64,000 nucleotides of DNA from Cacajao melanocephalus (taxonomy: Eukaryota; Chordata; Mammalia; Primates; Pitheciidae): positions 1 through 64,000 of the forward strand of contig CAUYLG010013953.1 of assembly GCA_963573385.1 (NCBI GenBank), in the 5' to 3' direction. Positions 29,961-43,042 of this stretch are shown here, piece by piece. Made by a program: the position numbers and the translations under genes. The notes beneath the pieces were generated by a model. The model ran no database searches and was not told the origin of the DNA. It was given only the letters and a program-made list of their open reading frames with translations. Each line of letters begins with the position of its first letter. The first letter of the stretch is position 1.

Positions 29961-31814
29961 GAATGAAATGATTTGCTTCACATTTCTTGTGGTTTGAACC
30001 ATGAGCTTCTCAGAATCTCCAGCTTCAGTGGGGTCAGGGTAACGTGTTGGCTGCCACTGATGGAGGCCAGACAGAGCCTCGGCCAGGTTGGGGTCAGGAA
30101 TGTTGTTAGGAGAGAGGGATTCCACATTTAAGCTGCAGAGAGAGCAGTGAGTGATGATGGAGAGAAGTCAGAAACGCCCAGAGGCCCCAGGGGTCACCCT
30201 AGGTGAGGAAACAGGTACCTCCATGTGCTCCCTTTAGGTGGGCCTGCCCTGCTGCCCAAGGCTAAGTGACTTCCCATGGTGGCTCAGAACCATCACAGTA
30301 ACCCCAATGTTGGGGGGGATCATTTCAACTAAGAGGAAAGAACTTTTTTTTTGTAAGAAGGATCTATTTGAAATTTGTCATTCTAAACTAGACTTGGAGA
30401 CGGTTGTAAATTTCACTCTTTGTATTCTGGGAGCATCTCTGTGCCTTTCTAGCTCATTCTGTTATATAAAAGCAAAACAAAAAACAGCCCCATAAATATT
30501 AAGACTGGGCTCTCAGGTATCTGTGCCTCCTCATATAAACCCTTTGGGAAACGATGCCACCCCTTTTTCTTCATTTTCAATTATGTGTGTGATTTTGTGG
30601 AGCTTATCCTAAGACTCCTGTCCATACTTGGCAAAGGTAATTAAGAATTTCTGAGTGTCAAAGGCTATGTGTTTACCCTAAGTAATGATACTGACTGAAA
30701 ATAATTACCTTCTATTATAAGAGCTAGGATAAGACTTTTATCTGTCTATCTTTTATCTATCTGCCTATATATCTTTTTTTCTTTCTTTTTTTTTTTCTTT
30801 TTCTTTCTTGCAATGCATACCTTGGTAAAGGGCTTTTATTTTTAAATTATGTTTGTGCTGTGAGATTTCTATCCCAATAGTTATCCGAGATGCTAGCAAT
30901 GTTTAGGTTTAATTATCGTGTGAAATGTTTTCCCCCTTCCCTTTTCAAATGTACAGATTTCTTAGCAGAATGGAAATAGTTTGTTTCCAGACACAGAAAT
31001 GGGACTGGTATGCTTTGAATGGCTACCTTGATGTTGGTTTATATAAAGTAGATATAGACTCATCTTTTAACAGAAGTAAGATTTTAACTGATAGAAAAGT
31101 GGAAAAGAATGCCACAGCTATGAAAAATAAAACTTGGCTTACTGTTGAGAAGGGCTTTAGTGCTCTTGGAGTATAAATCTCTTAGTATTGGCTTGAACTT
31201 TGCTATAAGCCAAATGAATAAAACTATAGAAATTTAATGTGAATCAGTTTGGCAGAAAGTAGATGATTACCTGAATATGATTTCTAATACATAAAATCTA
31301 TCTCCTGTTCTTAAAGGAATTTGCAATCTGGTCGGGTTAAGAAGGGCATGTGGGTACAGGAGAGTTTTGGATAATGGAGTCAGGGATTGACTATTTGTTC
31401 AGACAGGTCTTGAGGTGGTTTATAAGGTCACCATGGTACAGGATCAGACCTCAGCTTTGCAAGTCCACAGACAGGATTTGGTCAGCCAGAGTACTCAGGG
31501 AAACTGGCTTGTTGCAGGCAACCCCACAAGAGCACAAACTGGAATGTCATTTTATTAATATGCATTGAGAACTAGAATTTACAAACAGATGAGAATACCA
31601 TGTTGGCTGTGCATTTTCTCCCAGTAGGAAAGTCTAAATGGGAAGCATATTATAAACAAGTGGCTCCGTGAGATTGTACGCAGAGCAAGGGCAATGAATT
31701 AGAAGACCTTAGCAGCCTGGTGGTATCAAATGTTGATGGCCCCACTGGTGCCAAGCCTGGTAGTCCTCCCCACCCACATGGGTCTAGCCTAATGGGTTCC
31801 AACCTTTCTTTTAT

Positions 31815-32116
31815 ATTGATTGATTGATTGAGACAGGGTCTCACTCTGTCACCCCACCTGGAGCGCAGTGGTGTGATCTTGGCTCACTGCAACCTCCACT
31901 TCCTGAGTTCAAGTAAGTGATTCTCTTGCCTCAGCTTCCCAAGTAGCTGAGACTACAGGCATGTGCTATCACACCTGGCTATTTTTTTGTATTTTTTGGT
32001 AGAGATGGGGTTTTACCATGTTGGCTAGGCTGGTCTTGAACTCCTGACCTCAAGTGATCTGCTTGTCTCGGCCTCCCAAAGTGCTGGGATTACAGGCATG
32101 AGCCACCACACTCAGC
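31815..32116 (-). mobile_element. Alu, antisense
   Basis: The reverse-complement dimer has a tail with gattgattgattg. The flanks tccaacctttctttta and tccaacctttctctta differ at one base, which is a good target-site duplication. Confidence 0.93.
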
Positions 32117-33034
32117 TCCAACCTTTCTCTTAAATAGTGCTAGAGACACTCACAGAATTGCTCCAGCCATGGAAACCTGGTTCTTCCGTTGGCCCATTCT
32201 TATCCCAGATGTGGAGTTTTAGTGTTGTTTAATTCAAGATCAGTGAGAGTTTTAGGCAGTTTTTCCTTTGACTTAAAATATATTTTTAGATCTAGGATTT
32301 AATGGACTTTTTTTGCAAAGAGCTAATATCATTTATGATATCTTAATTTTGTGCTCTGAACTTCCCAAGGGCAAGTTTATCTTCATGTTTCTCTTCCTTT
32401 TGTACTGAATACAACTTGTGCTCGTCTTATACAATTTAGCTTAAGCTAAATTGCAGCTTTCCCTCAGTGCTCCTTTTCTTGATGTCCTCTTCTCTACCTT
32501 ATTGAATTTAGACTTCCCTACTTTTTTCTTGCATATTATTCTGTGCTTCTGTGCTCTTTTCTCTATACCCTTCTATACTTGTCATACTCTAATAATTTAT
32601 TTCCTTATCTTCCTCTTTCATCAGACTGTAAGCTTTAAAAGAACAGCAATTATATTTCATTAAACTTTCTGTCTCCAGCTGCTAGCTCAGTGTCTGGAAA
32701 AATGTAGGGACCCAGTAACCTGTGGATAAATAGATAGATGGATGGATAAAGTAATATTTATGCTGAGTCCTTAAATGATCAGTAGAATGTTTTTCATAAG
32801 ACACTGCAAACTACTCTCAAGATCCAAGAGGCATTTACTGTATCTTACTTGACCTCTTTCATGGCATTGACTGAGTAGAAGGGTGATTGTGGAAACAAGA
32901 TTGCAGCATAGTGTATCTCCTCAGTGCTTCTGTCTTAACTCTGTACTGTAGCTAGTATTTGAAATCCATTTTCATGAAAATAGCAGTATTCTTTGGTAAT
33001 GTAACTTGGAGATGTGTCTTACAATCTTGATTTA

Positions 33035-33860
33035 GTTTTCTATTGTTGAATATCAAACCACCCCAAAGCCTAGTAACTTAAGACAATAATTTATTATTCT
33101 TGCAATTCTAAAATCTAGTCAAGGCTCAGCTGGGTGGTTCTTCTGTTTTACACTATCTGTAGGAACTGGAAGGTCGAAGATGGTTCTTCACTCCATTGTG
33201 GTATCTCACCTGGGATGGCTGAGACCAGCTGGGGGATGGTGGGACATCATGTATATATCTGTCTTTCTGCCTAGCTTGTACTTCCTGTCACCATGGTGAT
33301 CTCAAGATAGTAGAACTTCTTATATAATAACTGGCTTCCAAGAAGGACATGGTGGAAGCTCCCAGTTTTTTTTAAAGGCTAGGTTTAGGTCTGGTGCATT
33401 GGCTCATGCCTATAATCCCAGCACTTTGGGAGACTGAGGTGGGAGGATTGTGTGAACCCAGGAGTTCAAGACCAGCCTAGACAAAATGGTGAGACCCCAT
33501 CTCTATAAAAAATATAAAAATTATCCAGGCATGGTAGGTCATGCCTGTAGTCCCAGCTACTTGGGAGGCTGACGTGGGAGGATCACTTGAGCCCAGGAGG
33601 TTGAGGCTATAGTGAGTTATGATTGCCTCACTGCACTCCTTCCTGGGCGACTGAATGAGATACTGTCTCAAACAGACAAACAAACAAACAAAAAAACAAA
33701 ACAAAGGCTAGGTTTAGAACTGATCACCATTTCTTCTACCTCGTTTTGTTGGTGAAAGCCAGCCCAGATTCAGGTAAAGGGGTTACAGACTGTGCCTTTT
33801 GGTGTATGGAACACTACGCATAGATGAGGAAGGATAGCAGCCATTTTGGAGATTATCTGA
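33035..33860. repeat. Old interspersed repeat split by an Alu
   Basis: The left part has tctattgttgaatatcaaac, ccccaaagcctagtaactta and gctgggtggttcttctg. The right part after the Alu (from about 33718) has agccagcccagattca and agcagccattttgg. These phrases occur together in an old mammalian repeat with an LTR-like look, but I cannot give its name. The Alu at 33389 lies within it. Confidence 0.55.
33389..33702 (+). mobile_element. Alu, sense (AluJ-like), inside an older repeat
   Basis: A diverged dimer with a (CAAA)n tail. AAAGGCTAGGTTTAG occurs exactly at 33374-33388 and 33703-33717. Confidence 0.93.
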
Positions 33861-35068
33861 AAGAGATCGAATAGTGTGTTGTTCAAGACATGCACTATCA
33901 AATAGCACTTATGCTACATATGTACTAAAATAGCACATCTAGTTTAGTTTATTTGGATGAAGTCTCTGGGAGAGCAAAAGGGCTCTGGTCAGAAAACCAT
34001 TTTTTGTCAAAATCAAGGTTAGGAATTGATCAGTAATGATTCATGTGTAAACCTAATTTTAAAATGAGAAACATTATGCTATCTTATCTGTTAAAACTTA
34101 GGTTTCTTGCCTGTGGAACTTACATGAAGGAAAAAGAACAGATCAGGCCTCTCTTTAACAATTTAACGTTACTTTTTTTCCCAAGTAAGAACATAATGGG
34201 ACTTTGATATACAAGAATTAAAAAGATATATTTACTATTATTTTTCTCACCTCAGAGAGGTGTTTGGAAAAGTGTCCCATAATTAAAGTTTCTTGAGTTG
34301 GTTATTCTACTGGGAAATTTTTGTCACAGATTGTTTCTTCCTAATGTTAGGATGAAGAATGGCCTAGAAGTGACCCTAATAGTCCTATTTCTTGATGTGA
34401 GCTATTTCATACCCAGATAAATCAAGATCAGGACACAGTAAGTGGGAACATAGAATGTATACCTTTTTGAAGTACACAGAATTTCATAAATAATCCCTCT
34501 TTACTGACAACATCCCTTTCATAACAGTTGTGACAGTCTTTATATAGACAGTATATTGCTTTGTAGCTTTTTGAACAGCTTGTGCCTCTCTTCCATGCTT
34601 ATGGTCACTCATCTCTGTGGCATTTCACAAGAACAGATGTGTAATAAAGTTCCCAGGAGGCTGAAGGAATGAATAATTTACCTGCCAAGGACTTTGGTGA
34701 AGAACAGAATTCATTTCTTCCATTCCTTTAGAATGGGGGGCCTTATTCTAAAAATAGACTTTAAGATTACTTTCAAAGATAGACACAGTGGAAGAAAAGC
34801 ATAAATATAGGTGAAGCAGACACAGCAGAGAGAAAATGCAGGCAGGAAATAAAATTAAATTGTACACAAAACACATGCCCTAAAGTTCTCCACATGGGCT
34901 GGAGGATAAGGGAGCAGAGGTTTGACCCAGTGCCACCTCCAACCAAAGGAAGAAGGGAAACTGCCAGGACCAAGGCTGTGAGATCCCAGTGTGGTCATTT
35001 GCCATGAAGAGCTAACAGGATAGATTCTGTTAACAAAGTGTTTGCTTGTATGCTGCTTTAATGACTGA

Positions 35069-35448
<380 letters not shown>

Positions 35449-35479
35449 TAAAAAGCTACAGTATTTCTGAAACCTGAAG

Positions 35480-35787
35480 GCCAGGCATGGTGGCTCACAC
35501 CTGTAATTCCAGCACATTGGGAGGTCAGGTGGAAGATTGCTTGAGCCCAGGAGTTTGAGACCAGCCTGGGCAACATGGTGAAATCCCATCTCTCCTTTAA
35601 AAAGTACAAAAATTAGTCGGGTGTGGTGGTGCATGCCCATAGTCCCAGCTACTCAGGAGGCTGAAGCATGAGAATCACTTGAACTCAGGAGGCAGAGATT
35701 GTAATGAGCCAAGATCATGCCACTGCACTCCAGCCTGGGATACAGAGAGAGACTGTGTCTCAAAAAAATTAAAAAGAAAAAAGAAAA
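35480..35787 (+). mobile_element. Alu, sense, right half of an inverted pair
   Basis: The dimer runs from gccaggcatggtggctcac to an A-rich tail. TGAAACCTGAAG occurs exactly at 35468-35479 and 35788-35799. Confidence 0.94.
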
Positions 35788-36021
35788 TGAAACCTGAAGC
35801 CCAGTTCTTGAGGTATACAGGATCTTACCCCTGTTGTTTTATTTAAAACAAGTGTTTAAGCCTGATGAACAAGAACAGTTCTAATGTTCCTTGGAGGGGA
35901 GGTAGCATTCACAGATCATGGATTCATTTAACAATTACTGACCGAGGACCTTCTGTGTGTCTAGTTATCTATGCTCTTAGGCACTGGGGATGTGGCGGTG
36001 AACAAGAACAGATCTAAATGA

Positions 36022-36130
36022 CAAGAGATGGGTGGTGGTGATGGTTGCATGATTGTGTGAATGTACTTAATGCCACTGAACTGTACACTTTAAAATGTTT
36101 AAACTGGTAAATTTATGTTATGTATAAAAA
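36022..36130 (+). mobile_element. L1M 3'-end fragment, sense
   Basis: gatgggtggtggtgatggtt, aatgccactgaactgtacac and tttatgttatgtataaaa are the characteristic last 100 bases of L1MA/B-type elements. Confidence 0.75.
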
Positions 36131-36482
36131 AGGCAGTTAAGGCAAGTAAGATGCTATGTCATGGGACTAGGTCAAGCACTTGGGGGTGGGGTGTTAACGG
36201 ACTTTGAAAGGGGCCTCTACCCTGCAGGAGGGGCTGGCTGGAGGGATCCGTGGGTGCCTGATTCAGAAAGAAGCAGGAGCTGTGACCCAGCCTGGCTTTG
36301 GAACTTGAGATTGCCAAATGGAATCTGTTGTGTGTCACCCAAGGAGGCAGCTGCACTGGCTGGGGGAAATTGGAGGAACTCTATGGGTGCCAGGCCCAGC
36401 TGCAGGGCACACAGCTGCACTCTGAGGCTGGCACCTGCCTCCTTTACTTACCCAAGGCTTTTCCTCACGTTTTTATTTCCAG

Positions 36483-36572
36483 ACGGCCATCCTGAGACGA
36501 CAGGGTCGATACGTATGCTCAACAGTGCCTGTGAAGGCAGAAGAGGAAGCACAAAGCTTATTTGTTACAGAG
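36483..36572 (+). CDS. DOCK9: DOCK9 coding exon b (about residues 83-112)
   Basis: This 90-nt phase-0 exon encodes 30 residues, from TAILRRQGRY to AQSLFVTE. The acceptor is tttatttccag and the donor gtaagg. It continues the DOCK-C/D N-terminal region. Its product has Val at about positions 93 and 99, where I remember Ile and Ala in human DOCK9. It is a symmetric cassette, so skipping would keep the frame. It sits between a sense Alu about 0.7 kb upstream and an antisense Alu about 0.6 kb downstream. A longer open frame running through the exon (36161-36622) reads a different frame upstream and is a chance ORF. Confidence 0.95.
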
Positions 36573-37161
36573 GTAAGGCTGTTTCTTGTGTTGTTTTACA
36601 TTTTAAAGTCATTTTCCTCTAACTGCCTCCTTTTCTTTAAATTTCAAAATTTTCAACAAAGTGTCAATGGACTAATTATATTTTTATGATGGAAGTTCAA
36701 ATAGGAGAATAATGTGAAGTTTTCAGACTCTGAAACTGACAGAAATGTCCACACAGGGGCTGTTTCTTTTTTACATTTTTATTATTTTTAAAATTTATTT
36801 GGAGGGGGCTATATCTGACTACAAAAAGTGAATTCTACAGAATTTATCTCATGGCCTTGAAATAAGCAGTAACTTGTAAATGAATTCACTGGAAATCTGT
36901 TGGAGGCCTTGTTACTAATACTGTTTTAAGGGCAACACACACATTTATGTATTTATATTTGAAAGTTATTTTTGACTAGTATTCATGAAGTACTAGCTGA
37001 TAATAAGCAGGGCCTATCACTGGTCAATATATATTATTCAAGAATATATATTATTATATATATTGATTACTATATGTATTCCTAATCAAGAGACATTGAT
37101 TAATATTACTTTTATTTGAGCATAGAAGTAAAATTATATTATGGGGGAAAGATAAATTATT

Positions 37162-37465
37162 TACTTATTTATTTTTTATTTTTATTTTTTGAGACAGTCT
37201 TGCTCAGTTGTCTAGGTTAGAGTGCTTTGGAGCAATCTCAGCTCACTGCAACCTCTGCCTCTCCTGGGTTCAAGCGGTTCTCCTGTCTCAGCCTCCTGAG
37301 TAGCTGGTATTACACGCATGTGCCATCATGCCCGGCTAATTTTTGTATTTTTAGTAGGGACGGGGTTTCACCATGTTGGCCAGGCTGGTCTCAACCTCCT
37401 GACCTCAAGTGATCTTGGCCTCCCGAAGTGCTGGGATTACTGGCATGAGCCACCGTGCCTGGCCA
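37162..37465 (-). mobile_element. Alu, antisense, about 0.6 kb downstream of exon b
   Basis: The reverse-complement dimer has an A/T-rich tail. The flanks gaaagataaattatt and gaaagacaaattact form an aged target-site duplication. Confidence 0.93.
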
Positions 37466-37914
37466 GAAAGACAAATTACTGCAATTTAGGTTGCTTGCTT
37501 TAGTTTTTCCCCTTGGAGTGTTTGTTTTTTCCTCCAGGTAGTTTTAGGTAGGAAGGAATAGTTAGGTGTTTTAATTTTGTTTCTTTAAGTGCTCCTTCAT
37601 TTAAAAATAATGATTTTCTAATCCTGGTTTTTCTAGTTGATATTTAGATCATAAATATGCCTGTCAATAAAATTGCTTACTATAAGAAAGCGATGTATTC
37701 TTTTATAAATAAAGACCAATTAAATAATATTTAATTTCCATTGAGATTTTTAAAAAATTAAATATAAAATTTAAAAATTTTAAGCTGTGTTTTCGCATCT
37801 TTCTGAAAAGCTAACTTCCTGTCTTACCTCCTTTGCCACTATATGAGTAAACTTAATTCCAGACAAATACAGCCAGATACGTTTGTGAATGTATGTAGTT
37901 ATAAATGTCTTCTT

Positions 37915-38140
37915 AAGGCAGATGGTAGCAAACTATGACCTGCAAGCAAAATCCAGCTGTAGCCTATTTTTGTAAATAAAGTTTTATTGTAAAGCAGCCA
38001 AGCACATTTGTTTACATATTGCCTATGTCTACTGTCACCATGCAACTCAAAGTTACGTAGTTGTAACAGAGATAATGTGACCCTTAAAGCTGAAAATATG
38101 TACGATCTTGCCTTTTGCACAAAAAGTTTGTTGACCTATG
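37915..38140. mobile_element. Short DNA-transposon-like fossil, copy 2
   Basis: gtagcaaactatgacctgc, taaataaagttttattgtaa, tttacatattgcctatg and gtttgttgacctatg match the 8178 copy in the same order and orientation. Confidence 0.6.
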
Positions 38141-40425
38141 TTTTAAAGCATGTGGCAAAATTATTAATTGCTAACTCAGTTCTCCTAGTTGATTAAAAAA
38201 ATATGTTTTTTTGAGGGAGAATTCTCCATTAAGTTATTTAATCACTGCAAGTTGAGAAATAGCTGCTTCATTCTGTGCTGCTAGAGCCAACATAACTAAA
38301 TACTTTTGGGACCCTTCCACTTGGGTGGAGTGAACATTATTTCCTCTTTATCCTCTGATCCAGAGAATGACCTAATGGCTTAAAACAAAGCAAAACAAAA
38401 CAGAAAAAAAAAAAACTTCAAAAACCTTTGAGTGTAACTTCAAAATATTATTGAATTTCACAAGTTCGAAATGTCAGTCACATTTCTGTCTTTTTGGAGG
38501 CACAGTTCTCCGGATCTGGGTTTCTGATGGGACGCTTTATCTCCTAGACTTTCTATATCCCCAGAGGTGTGGAGGTTGCTTGCCTAATTCTGTGCTTCTG
38601 CTTTGGAATTTAGCCAGTGGCTGCTATTAGATGGTCAACAATGGCTTGTTAAATCAATGAATCTGTAAATACTTAGCCAGATTCACTGTGGAGTGTTTTT
38701 TGTATATGTGATTCCTTATTATTATAAATATTTGAACATAATAAAATAAAATATAAATTATTTTCCCCATTTTGCCTAAGGTATTAAAATTTGGGCTTCA
38801 TTTATAAATGCATTTATGATATACAAATTTATGCTGGTTTATTTAGTTTTTAATTTGACGGGTACATCTTATATTTCAGAATAGCTTTAATGTCCTTCAA
38901 GAGACTTGGTGGTACAACTTTAGCTGCAGTGCTTGATGAAATCCTGCTGTGGCTCTCTGAAGAGAATAGGAGCGTGCCCACAAGACCATGTTGTACATGA
39001 TCAGGCATGACTACTTAGCTGTGCCAGTGAACACGGGGCGGTAGTGGGAAAACCCAAAACTATGGATCCTTCTGAAATCTGATTGGTTTTAGAATGCAGT
39101 TTGGATTGTGAATGTATGATACTCTAAATGTGAAAATGCTTTGAGAAATCTAAAAAATCATTTTCAAGGATAAAAGTGTTTTAAAATATTCGTAACTACA
39201 TCGTAAAAAAACTGAAAAGCTGGTCAGCTCCAAAATCTGACTCTGCTCTTAGCCCTTCTCTGCTATTTATTCCACCTCTCAGAATAATTTTAAAAACTTA
39301 CCTTCACATCACACCCTTGCCAGTAAAGTGCTTATCGTAGAGCCTGGCACAAATCAGCACTTGCTGCTGTTGCAATTATTATTTTCATGAGCTTGGAGGT
39401 GGAGGGGAGTTTGCTTCAGAAGGCCTTCAGGCATGGCCTATGACACAGATAAAGAGGTTGACGGTAGAAATGTTCATGTTAGTTATAGCCAGAGTCAAAT
39501 AAGCTAGATTAAGGCATAAATACATTTATCTACCTATATTTTCACTAATTCACTTATGCTTTTTTGCATACACTGAAGTTGGCACATATATAGTCAAGTG
39601 CTGACTGTACAGATTGTTTGAACTAAGCTGATTTTAACTAAAATATTTTCCTTTTGATTTTGACTCATTCCTATTTGAAGATCTGGTGGATGTGGCATTA
39701 TAATCTTAGGCTGTATGCACTGCTGGAGGATCTTCATGGATAAATGAATGACAGACACCAGGCTGGCCCATTGAATCTGTCATGTGGCAAGGTGGTTTGA
39801 ATGCAGTCTGTATAGGTTAGGTCACTAAGAGAATCTTTGGCAGTTGAGGACTACATTAAATATTCTGTACACACAGAGAGATGAAAATGTCATGGTGCTA
39901 ATGTTAATTGGAATCCAAATCTTTTTCCTAATTATTTCACTCTGTTCCTTATGAATGGAAAGAAAAACTGGGGGGAAATTTATATGATAATATCAACTAA
40001 CAGAGCTAGTTCTAATATTAGTAAATACCATGAAAGCGTCTTTAAGTTCATGCATTCTATTCACTTTCATCTCCTAGTAGAGGCCACATGGCTTAAGAAC
40101 CAGGTGCTTAGTCTGAAATAGTTCATTGTTACGTAAATGTCACAAGGTTAGGTGGAGTTGTCTCCTTGTAAAATCTGCTCTCAGATCATTAATGATGATA
40201 ACTTAAAGTGATATTGCCCCCAAGGGTAATGTTTCAGTGGTTCAAAGTCTCAAGCTTCACAGGAGTCTCTGGTGGTGGAATTTCAGGCATTGTCTCGTTG
40301 ATGGGAAAGAATTTTTTTGATGTTTGTATGGGTATGCCTTCAGAAACTTTCCCAAGTGTTTTCCAAAAAATCATCACGTATCTTTCTGTTTTCTATTTTC
40401 TGTTTTTTAAATCCCCCTTCTATAG

Positions 40426-40508
40426 TGCATCAAAACCTATAACTCTGACTGGCATCTTGTGAACTATAAATATGAAGATTACTCAGGAGAGTTTCGACAG
40501 CTTCCGAA
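40426..40508 (+). CDS. DOCK9: DOCK9 coding exon c (about residues 113-140)
   Basis: This 83-nt exon encodes CIKTYNSDWHLVNYKYEDYS and on to FRQLP, plus the first two bases of an Asn codon. The acceptor is cccccttctatag and the donor gtgagt. The downstream border is phase 2; the codon is completed by the C at the start of the next exon. It belongs to the DOCK-C/D N-terminal region with its conserved aromatic residues (W121, Y126, Y128, Y131 by approximate numbering). Skipping it alone would shift the frame, because only exons c and d together total a multiple of three. Confidence 0.95.
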
Positions 40509-41098
40509 GTGAGTAAACTATGTTATACACAGGGAAAAGTCTTTGTACTTGAAATGCTTGAGGAACTTCATATGCGATCAGAGTAAGTGGAGAAAATATT
40601 TCTAGATGGTTTATGTGTATGTGGTGTAACTATTGTTTACAGGGCCTTTGATTGTAAGACTCAAACATTCTACTTGGCCATTGATAGGTAGTAATAAACA
40701 TGTGGATGGTTTCATATGTCCAGTGATTCTTTTCAGGGTGCCACTGATAGAAAACTATAAATAAGTGAAATTTTTTCACTAAGAAATATAAGAAAATGTA
40801 AGTGTACTGAAATATGCTGCAGTATATTTTTTCCTTGAAAAGAATATTTTGAGGAAGATACTTATAAAGAGCATTTTACATTGAATAAATTTTATGTTTT
40901 AAAAAAAGTAAATCAAGAAACAAGTATTTTCCCAGTTAGATTTTTTTTACCTCCTTTAAAGTATTAACTTATTCTTGACTATACCAAAAGCAAGTGTGTT
41001 TAGAATGAATAGTGGTGGTTAACTGAATCGGGATAGGTAGGTATTGCCTTGAGTGACCATCTGTTATTAAAGGGTACATCCTGAAACGACACAGTTGG

Positions 41099-41853
41099 TG
41101 TCTTAGTCCATTTTGTGTTGCTTTAAAGGAATACCTGAGGCTGGATAATTTATAAAGAAAAGATATTTATTTATTTATTTTTATTTATTTATTTTTTTGA
41201 GATAGAGTCTAGCTCTGTCACCCAGGCAGGAGTATATCAGCTCACTACAACCTCTACCTCCCATGTTCATGCGATTCTGCTGCCTCAGCCTCCTGAGTAG
41301 CTGGGATTACAGGCAAGCACTACCACACCCAGCTAATTTTTGTATTTTTAGTAGAGACGGGGTTTTACCATGTTGACCAGGCTGGTCTCAAACTCCTAAC
41401 CTCAGGTGATCCACGTGACTCGGCCTCCCAAAGTGCTAGGATTACAAGTGTGAGCCACTGCACCCGTCCAGGAAAAGAGATTTATTTCACTCATAGTTCT
41501 GCAGGTTGTACAGGAAGCATAGCACATGCTTCTGCTCAGCTTCTGGTGAAGAGTTTTTTGCTGCTTCAAAACATGAAGGAGAAGGTCAAAGGGAAAGCTG
41601 GCACTTGTGAAGAGAGACCAAAGAGGAGGAGGAGCCTCACTTTATAACAACCCATTCTCTTGGTTACTAATCCATTTCAGCAACAAGTAATTCCATCCTG
41701 CCAGGAACAAGAATTCACTCATTACTGTGAGAACAGCACCAAGCATTTCATGATGGATTTGCCCCAGACCCACTAGGCCCAGAAATGCAACACTGGGGAC
41801 CGAATTTCAGTCTGACTTTTGGTGGGAATAAAAACTATATCCAAACCATAGCA
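41099..41853 (-). mobile_element. MaLR (MST-type) solo LTR, antisense, split by an Alu
   Basis: It starts tgtcttagtccattttgtgt and ends with aaactatatccaaaccatag plus ca, the reverse of an MST-class ERVL-MaLR LTR. Internally it has attctgcaggttgtacagg-like and actcattactgtgagaac motifs. The exact 5-bp repeat GTTGG at 41094-41098 and 41854-41858 brackets it. No internal retroviral region is present, so it is a recombined solo LTR and encodes nothing. Confidence 0.87.
41172..41469 (-). mobile_element. Alu, antisense, inserted in the MaLR LTR
   Basis: A (TTTA)n tail is followed by the reverse-complement dimer. The flanks aagaaaagatatttattt and aggaaaagagatttattt are matching LTR sequence duplicated on insertion. 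Confidence 0.92.
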
Positions 41854-42374
41854 GTTGGCAGACTGAAGTATACTTGATTATGAGAATTGAAAGCAACTAG
41901 TGATGGATTATGTTTTAAAACTAACCATCACCAATGAAAATATTACTTGAGGCCTGATTAATGCATTTTTCTTTGTTTGTTAAATCTTTGAGCTGGAACC
42001 TTTTATGCTGTTCTCAGTGGACCTAGCTGTTTGTTTTTCCTCCTTGTGTGGCTTTGCCACTCCTTAAGCGTGTTCAGCCAGTTTCCCGATTGCCTCTTTA
42101 AACCTCAGCCGGGAACACTCCCTCCTAGCATTATCTTCTCCAGATGGGTATGCTCTTTAGTTCTATATTTACCCAATCCTCCCTTTGGGATTTTTCAATT
42201 CTTCCCATTGGATTGGCTTAACCCATCTTTGTTGATCATTTTGTTCATAGTCTCAGGGTTGAAAGATATCAGACTATGTGATGTCGTGTACTTACTATCT
42301 AATAAACTGGGGGTACATTTTCCCTTTTCACACTAATAAGAATTTCCAAATGTGTGATGAGAAAGAGAGGGAGA

Positions 42375-42590
42375 ATGGTAACAGTGGCGAAGAACACAGA
42401 TTCTATGTTCTGCCTGGGACAACTCTGGCCTCTGTAAGCCTGAGTTTCCTCATTGTTAAATGGCCTCAACAACAGTCACTATCATTAAAGGATTAAATGA
42501 GGCGGCACATGAGAGGTGCACAGGGCCTGGCACCTAACCCCCACTGAGTAAATGCAAGCTGCTGTCTATATTGGTGTCTTGTTTTTGTTG
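42375..42590 (+). mobile_element. MIR copy
   Basis: The order agcctgagtttcctcattgt, attaaatgaggcgg and gggcctggcac is the MIR core and tail. It lies about 0.4 kb upstream of exon d. Confidence 0.7.
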
Positions 42591-42972
42591 TGGTTAATAC
42601 CATCATCGTTAATCACTTTCAATGCAACAACTCAATCTTCTTTTTTTTTCTCATAAACTTTGTATTAAAAGTTATTCTACCAAGTCTTTGTTTATTAAAA
42701 ACGAATCCACTTTCTTATTTTTAATGTGCCTGCTAACTCCCCAGAAGCTATGCTGTCTTTTCCACATAGCTTTTTGGAGCTTTCTTACTCAAGTCTCTTG
42801 GCTTATCCACCTTGAAAAGCAAGTGCATAGGTGGTTTTATTCTTTATCTGAGTAAAGAAGCTGGGCCATCTTTGGATTTAGTAAAGCCTGGGCCCTCTGA
42901 TGGAGGAGGAAATGCAAAGCCTCTTCCTTGACTAGGCATTTATAAAACAAATTTTCTTTCTTGTTTTTATAG

Positions 42973-43042
42973 CAAAGTGGTCAAGTTGGATAAACTTCCA
43001 GTTCATGTCTATGAAGTTGATGAGGAGGTCGACAAAGATGAG
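42973..43042 (+). CDS. DOCK9: DOCK9 coding exon d (about residues 140-163)
   Basis: This 70-nt exon completes the split Asn codon and encodes KVVKLDKLPVHVYEVDEE then VDKDE. The acceptor is ttgtttttatag and the donor gtggga, which is weaker than consensus at positions +3 to +5. The end is phase 0. The acidic VDEEVDKDE stretch links the N-terminal region to the PH domain. The exon lies in a low-repeat interval between the solo LTR and the PH exons. Confidence 0.95.

Larger units (their letters stand above)
36573..42972 (+). other. DOCK9 introns flanking exon c
   Basis: The intron 36573-40425 holds an antisense Alu and a hAT-like fossil; the rest of it (38.2-40.4 kb) is AT-rich with nothing I can name. 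The intron 40509-42972 holds the MaLR solo LTR split by an Alu and a MIR copy next to exon d. Confidence 0.7.

Noticed and set aside
30925..31176. 83-codon AT-rich frame that looked exon-like
   Set aside because: No credible acceptor-donor pair, and the product is not part of DOCK9 or any family I know.
36161..36622. 153-codon open frame overlapping exon b
   Set aside because: It reads exon b in a frame different from the DOCK9 frame; the upstream part matches no known protein.
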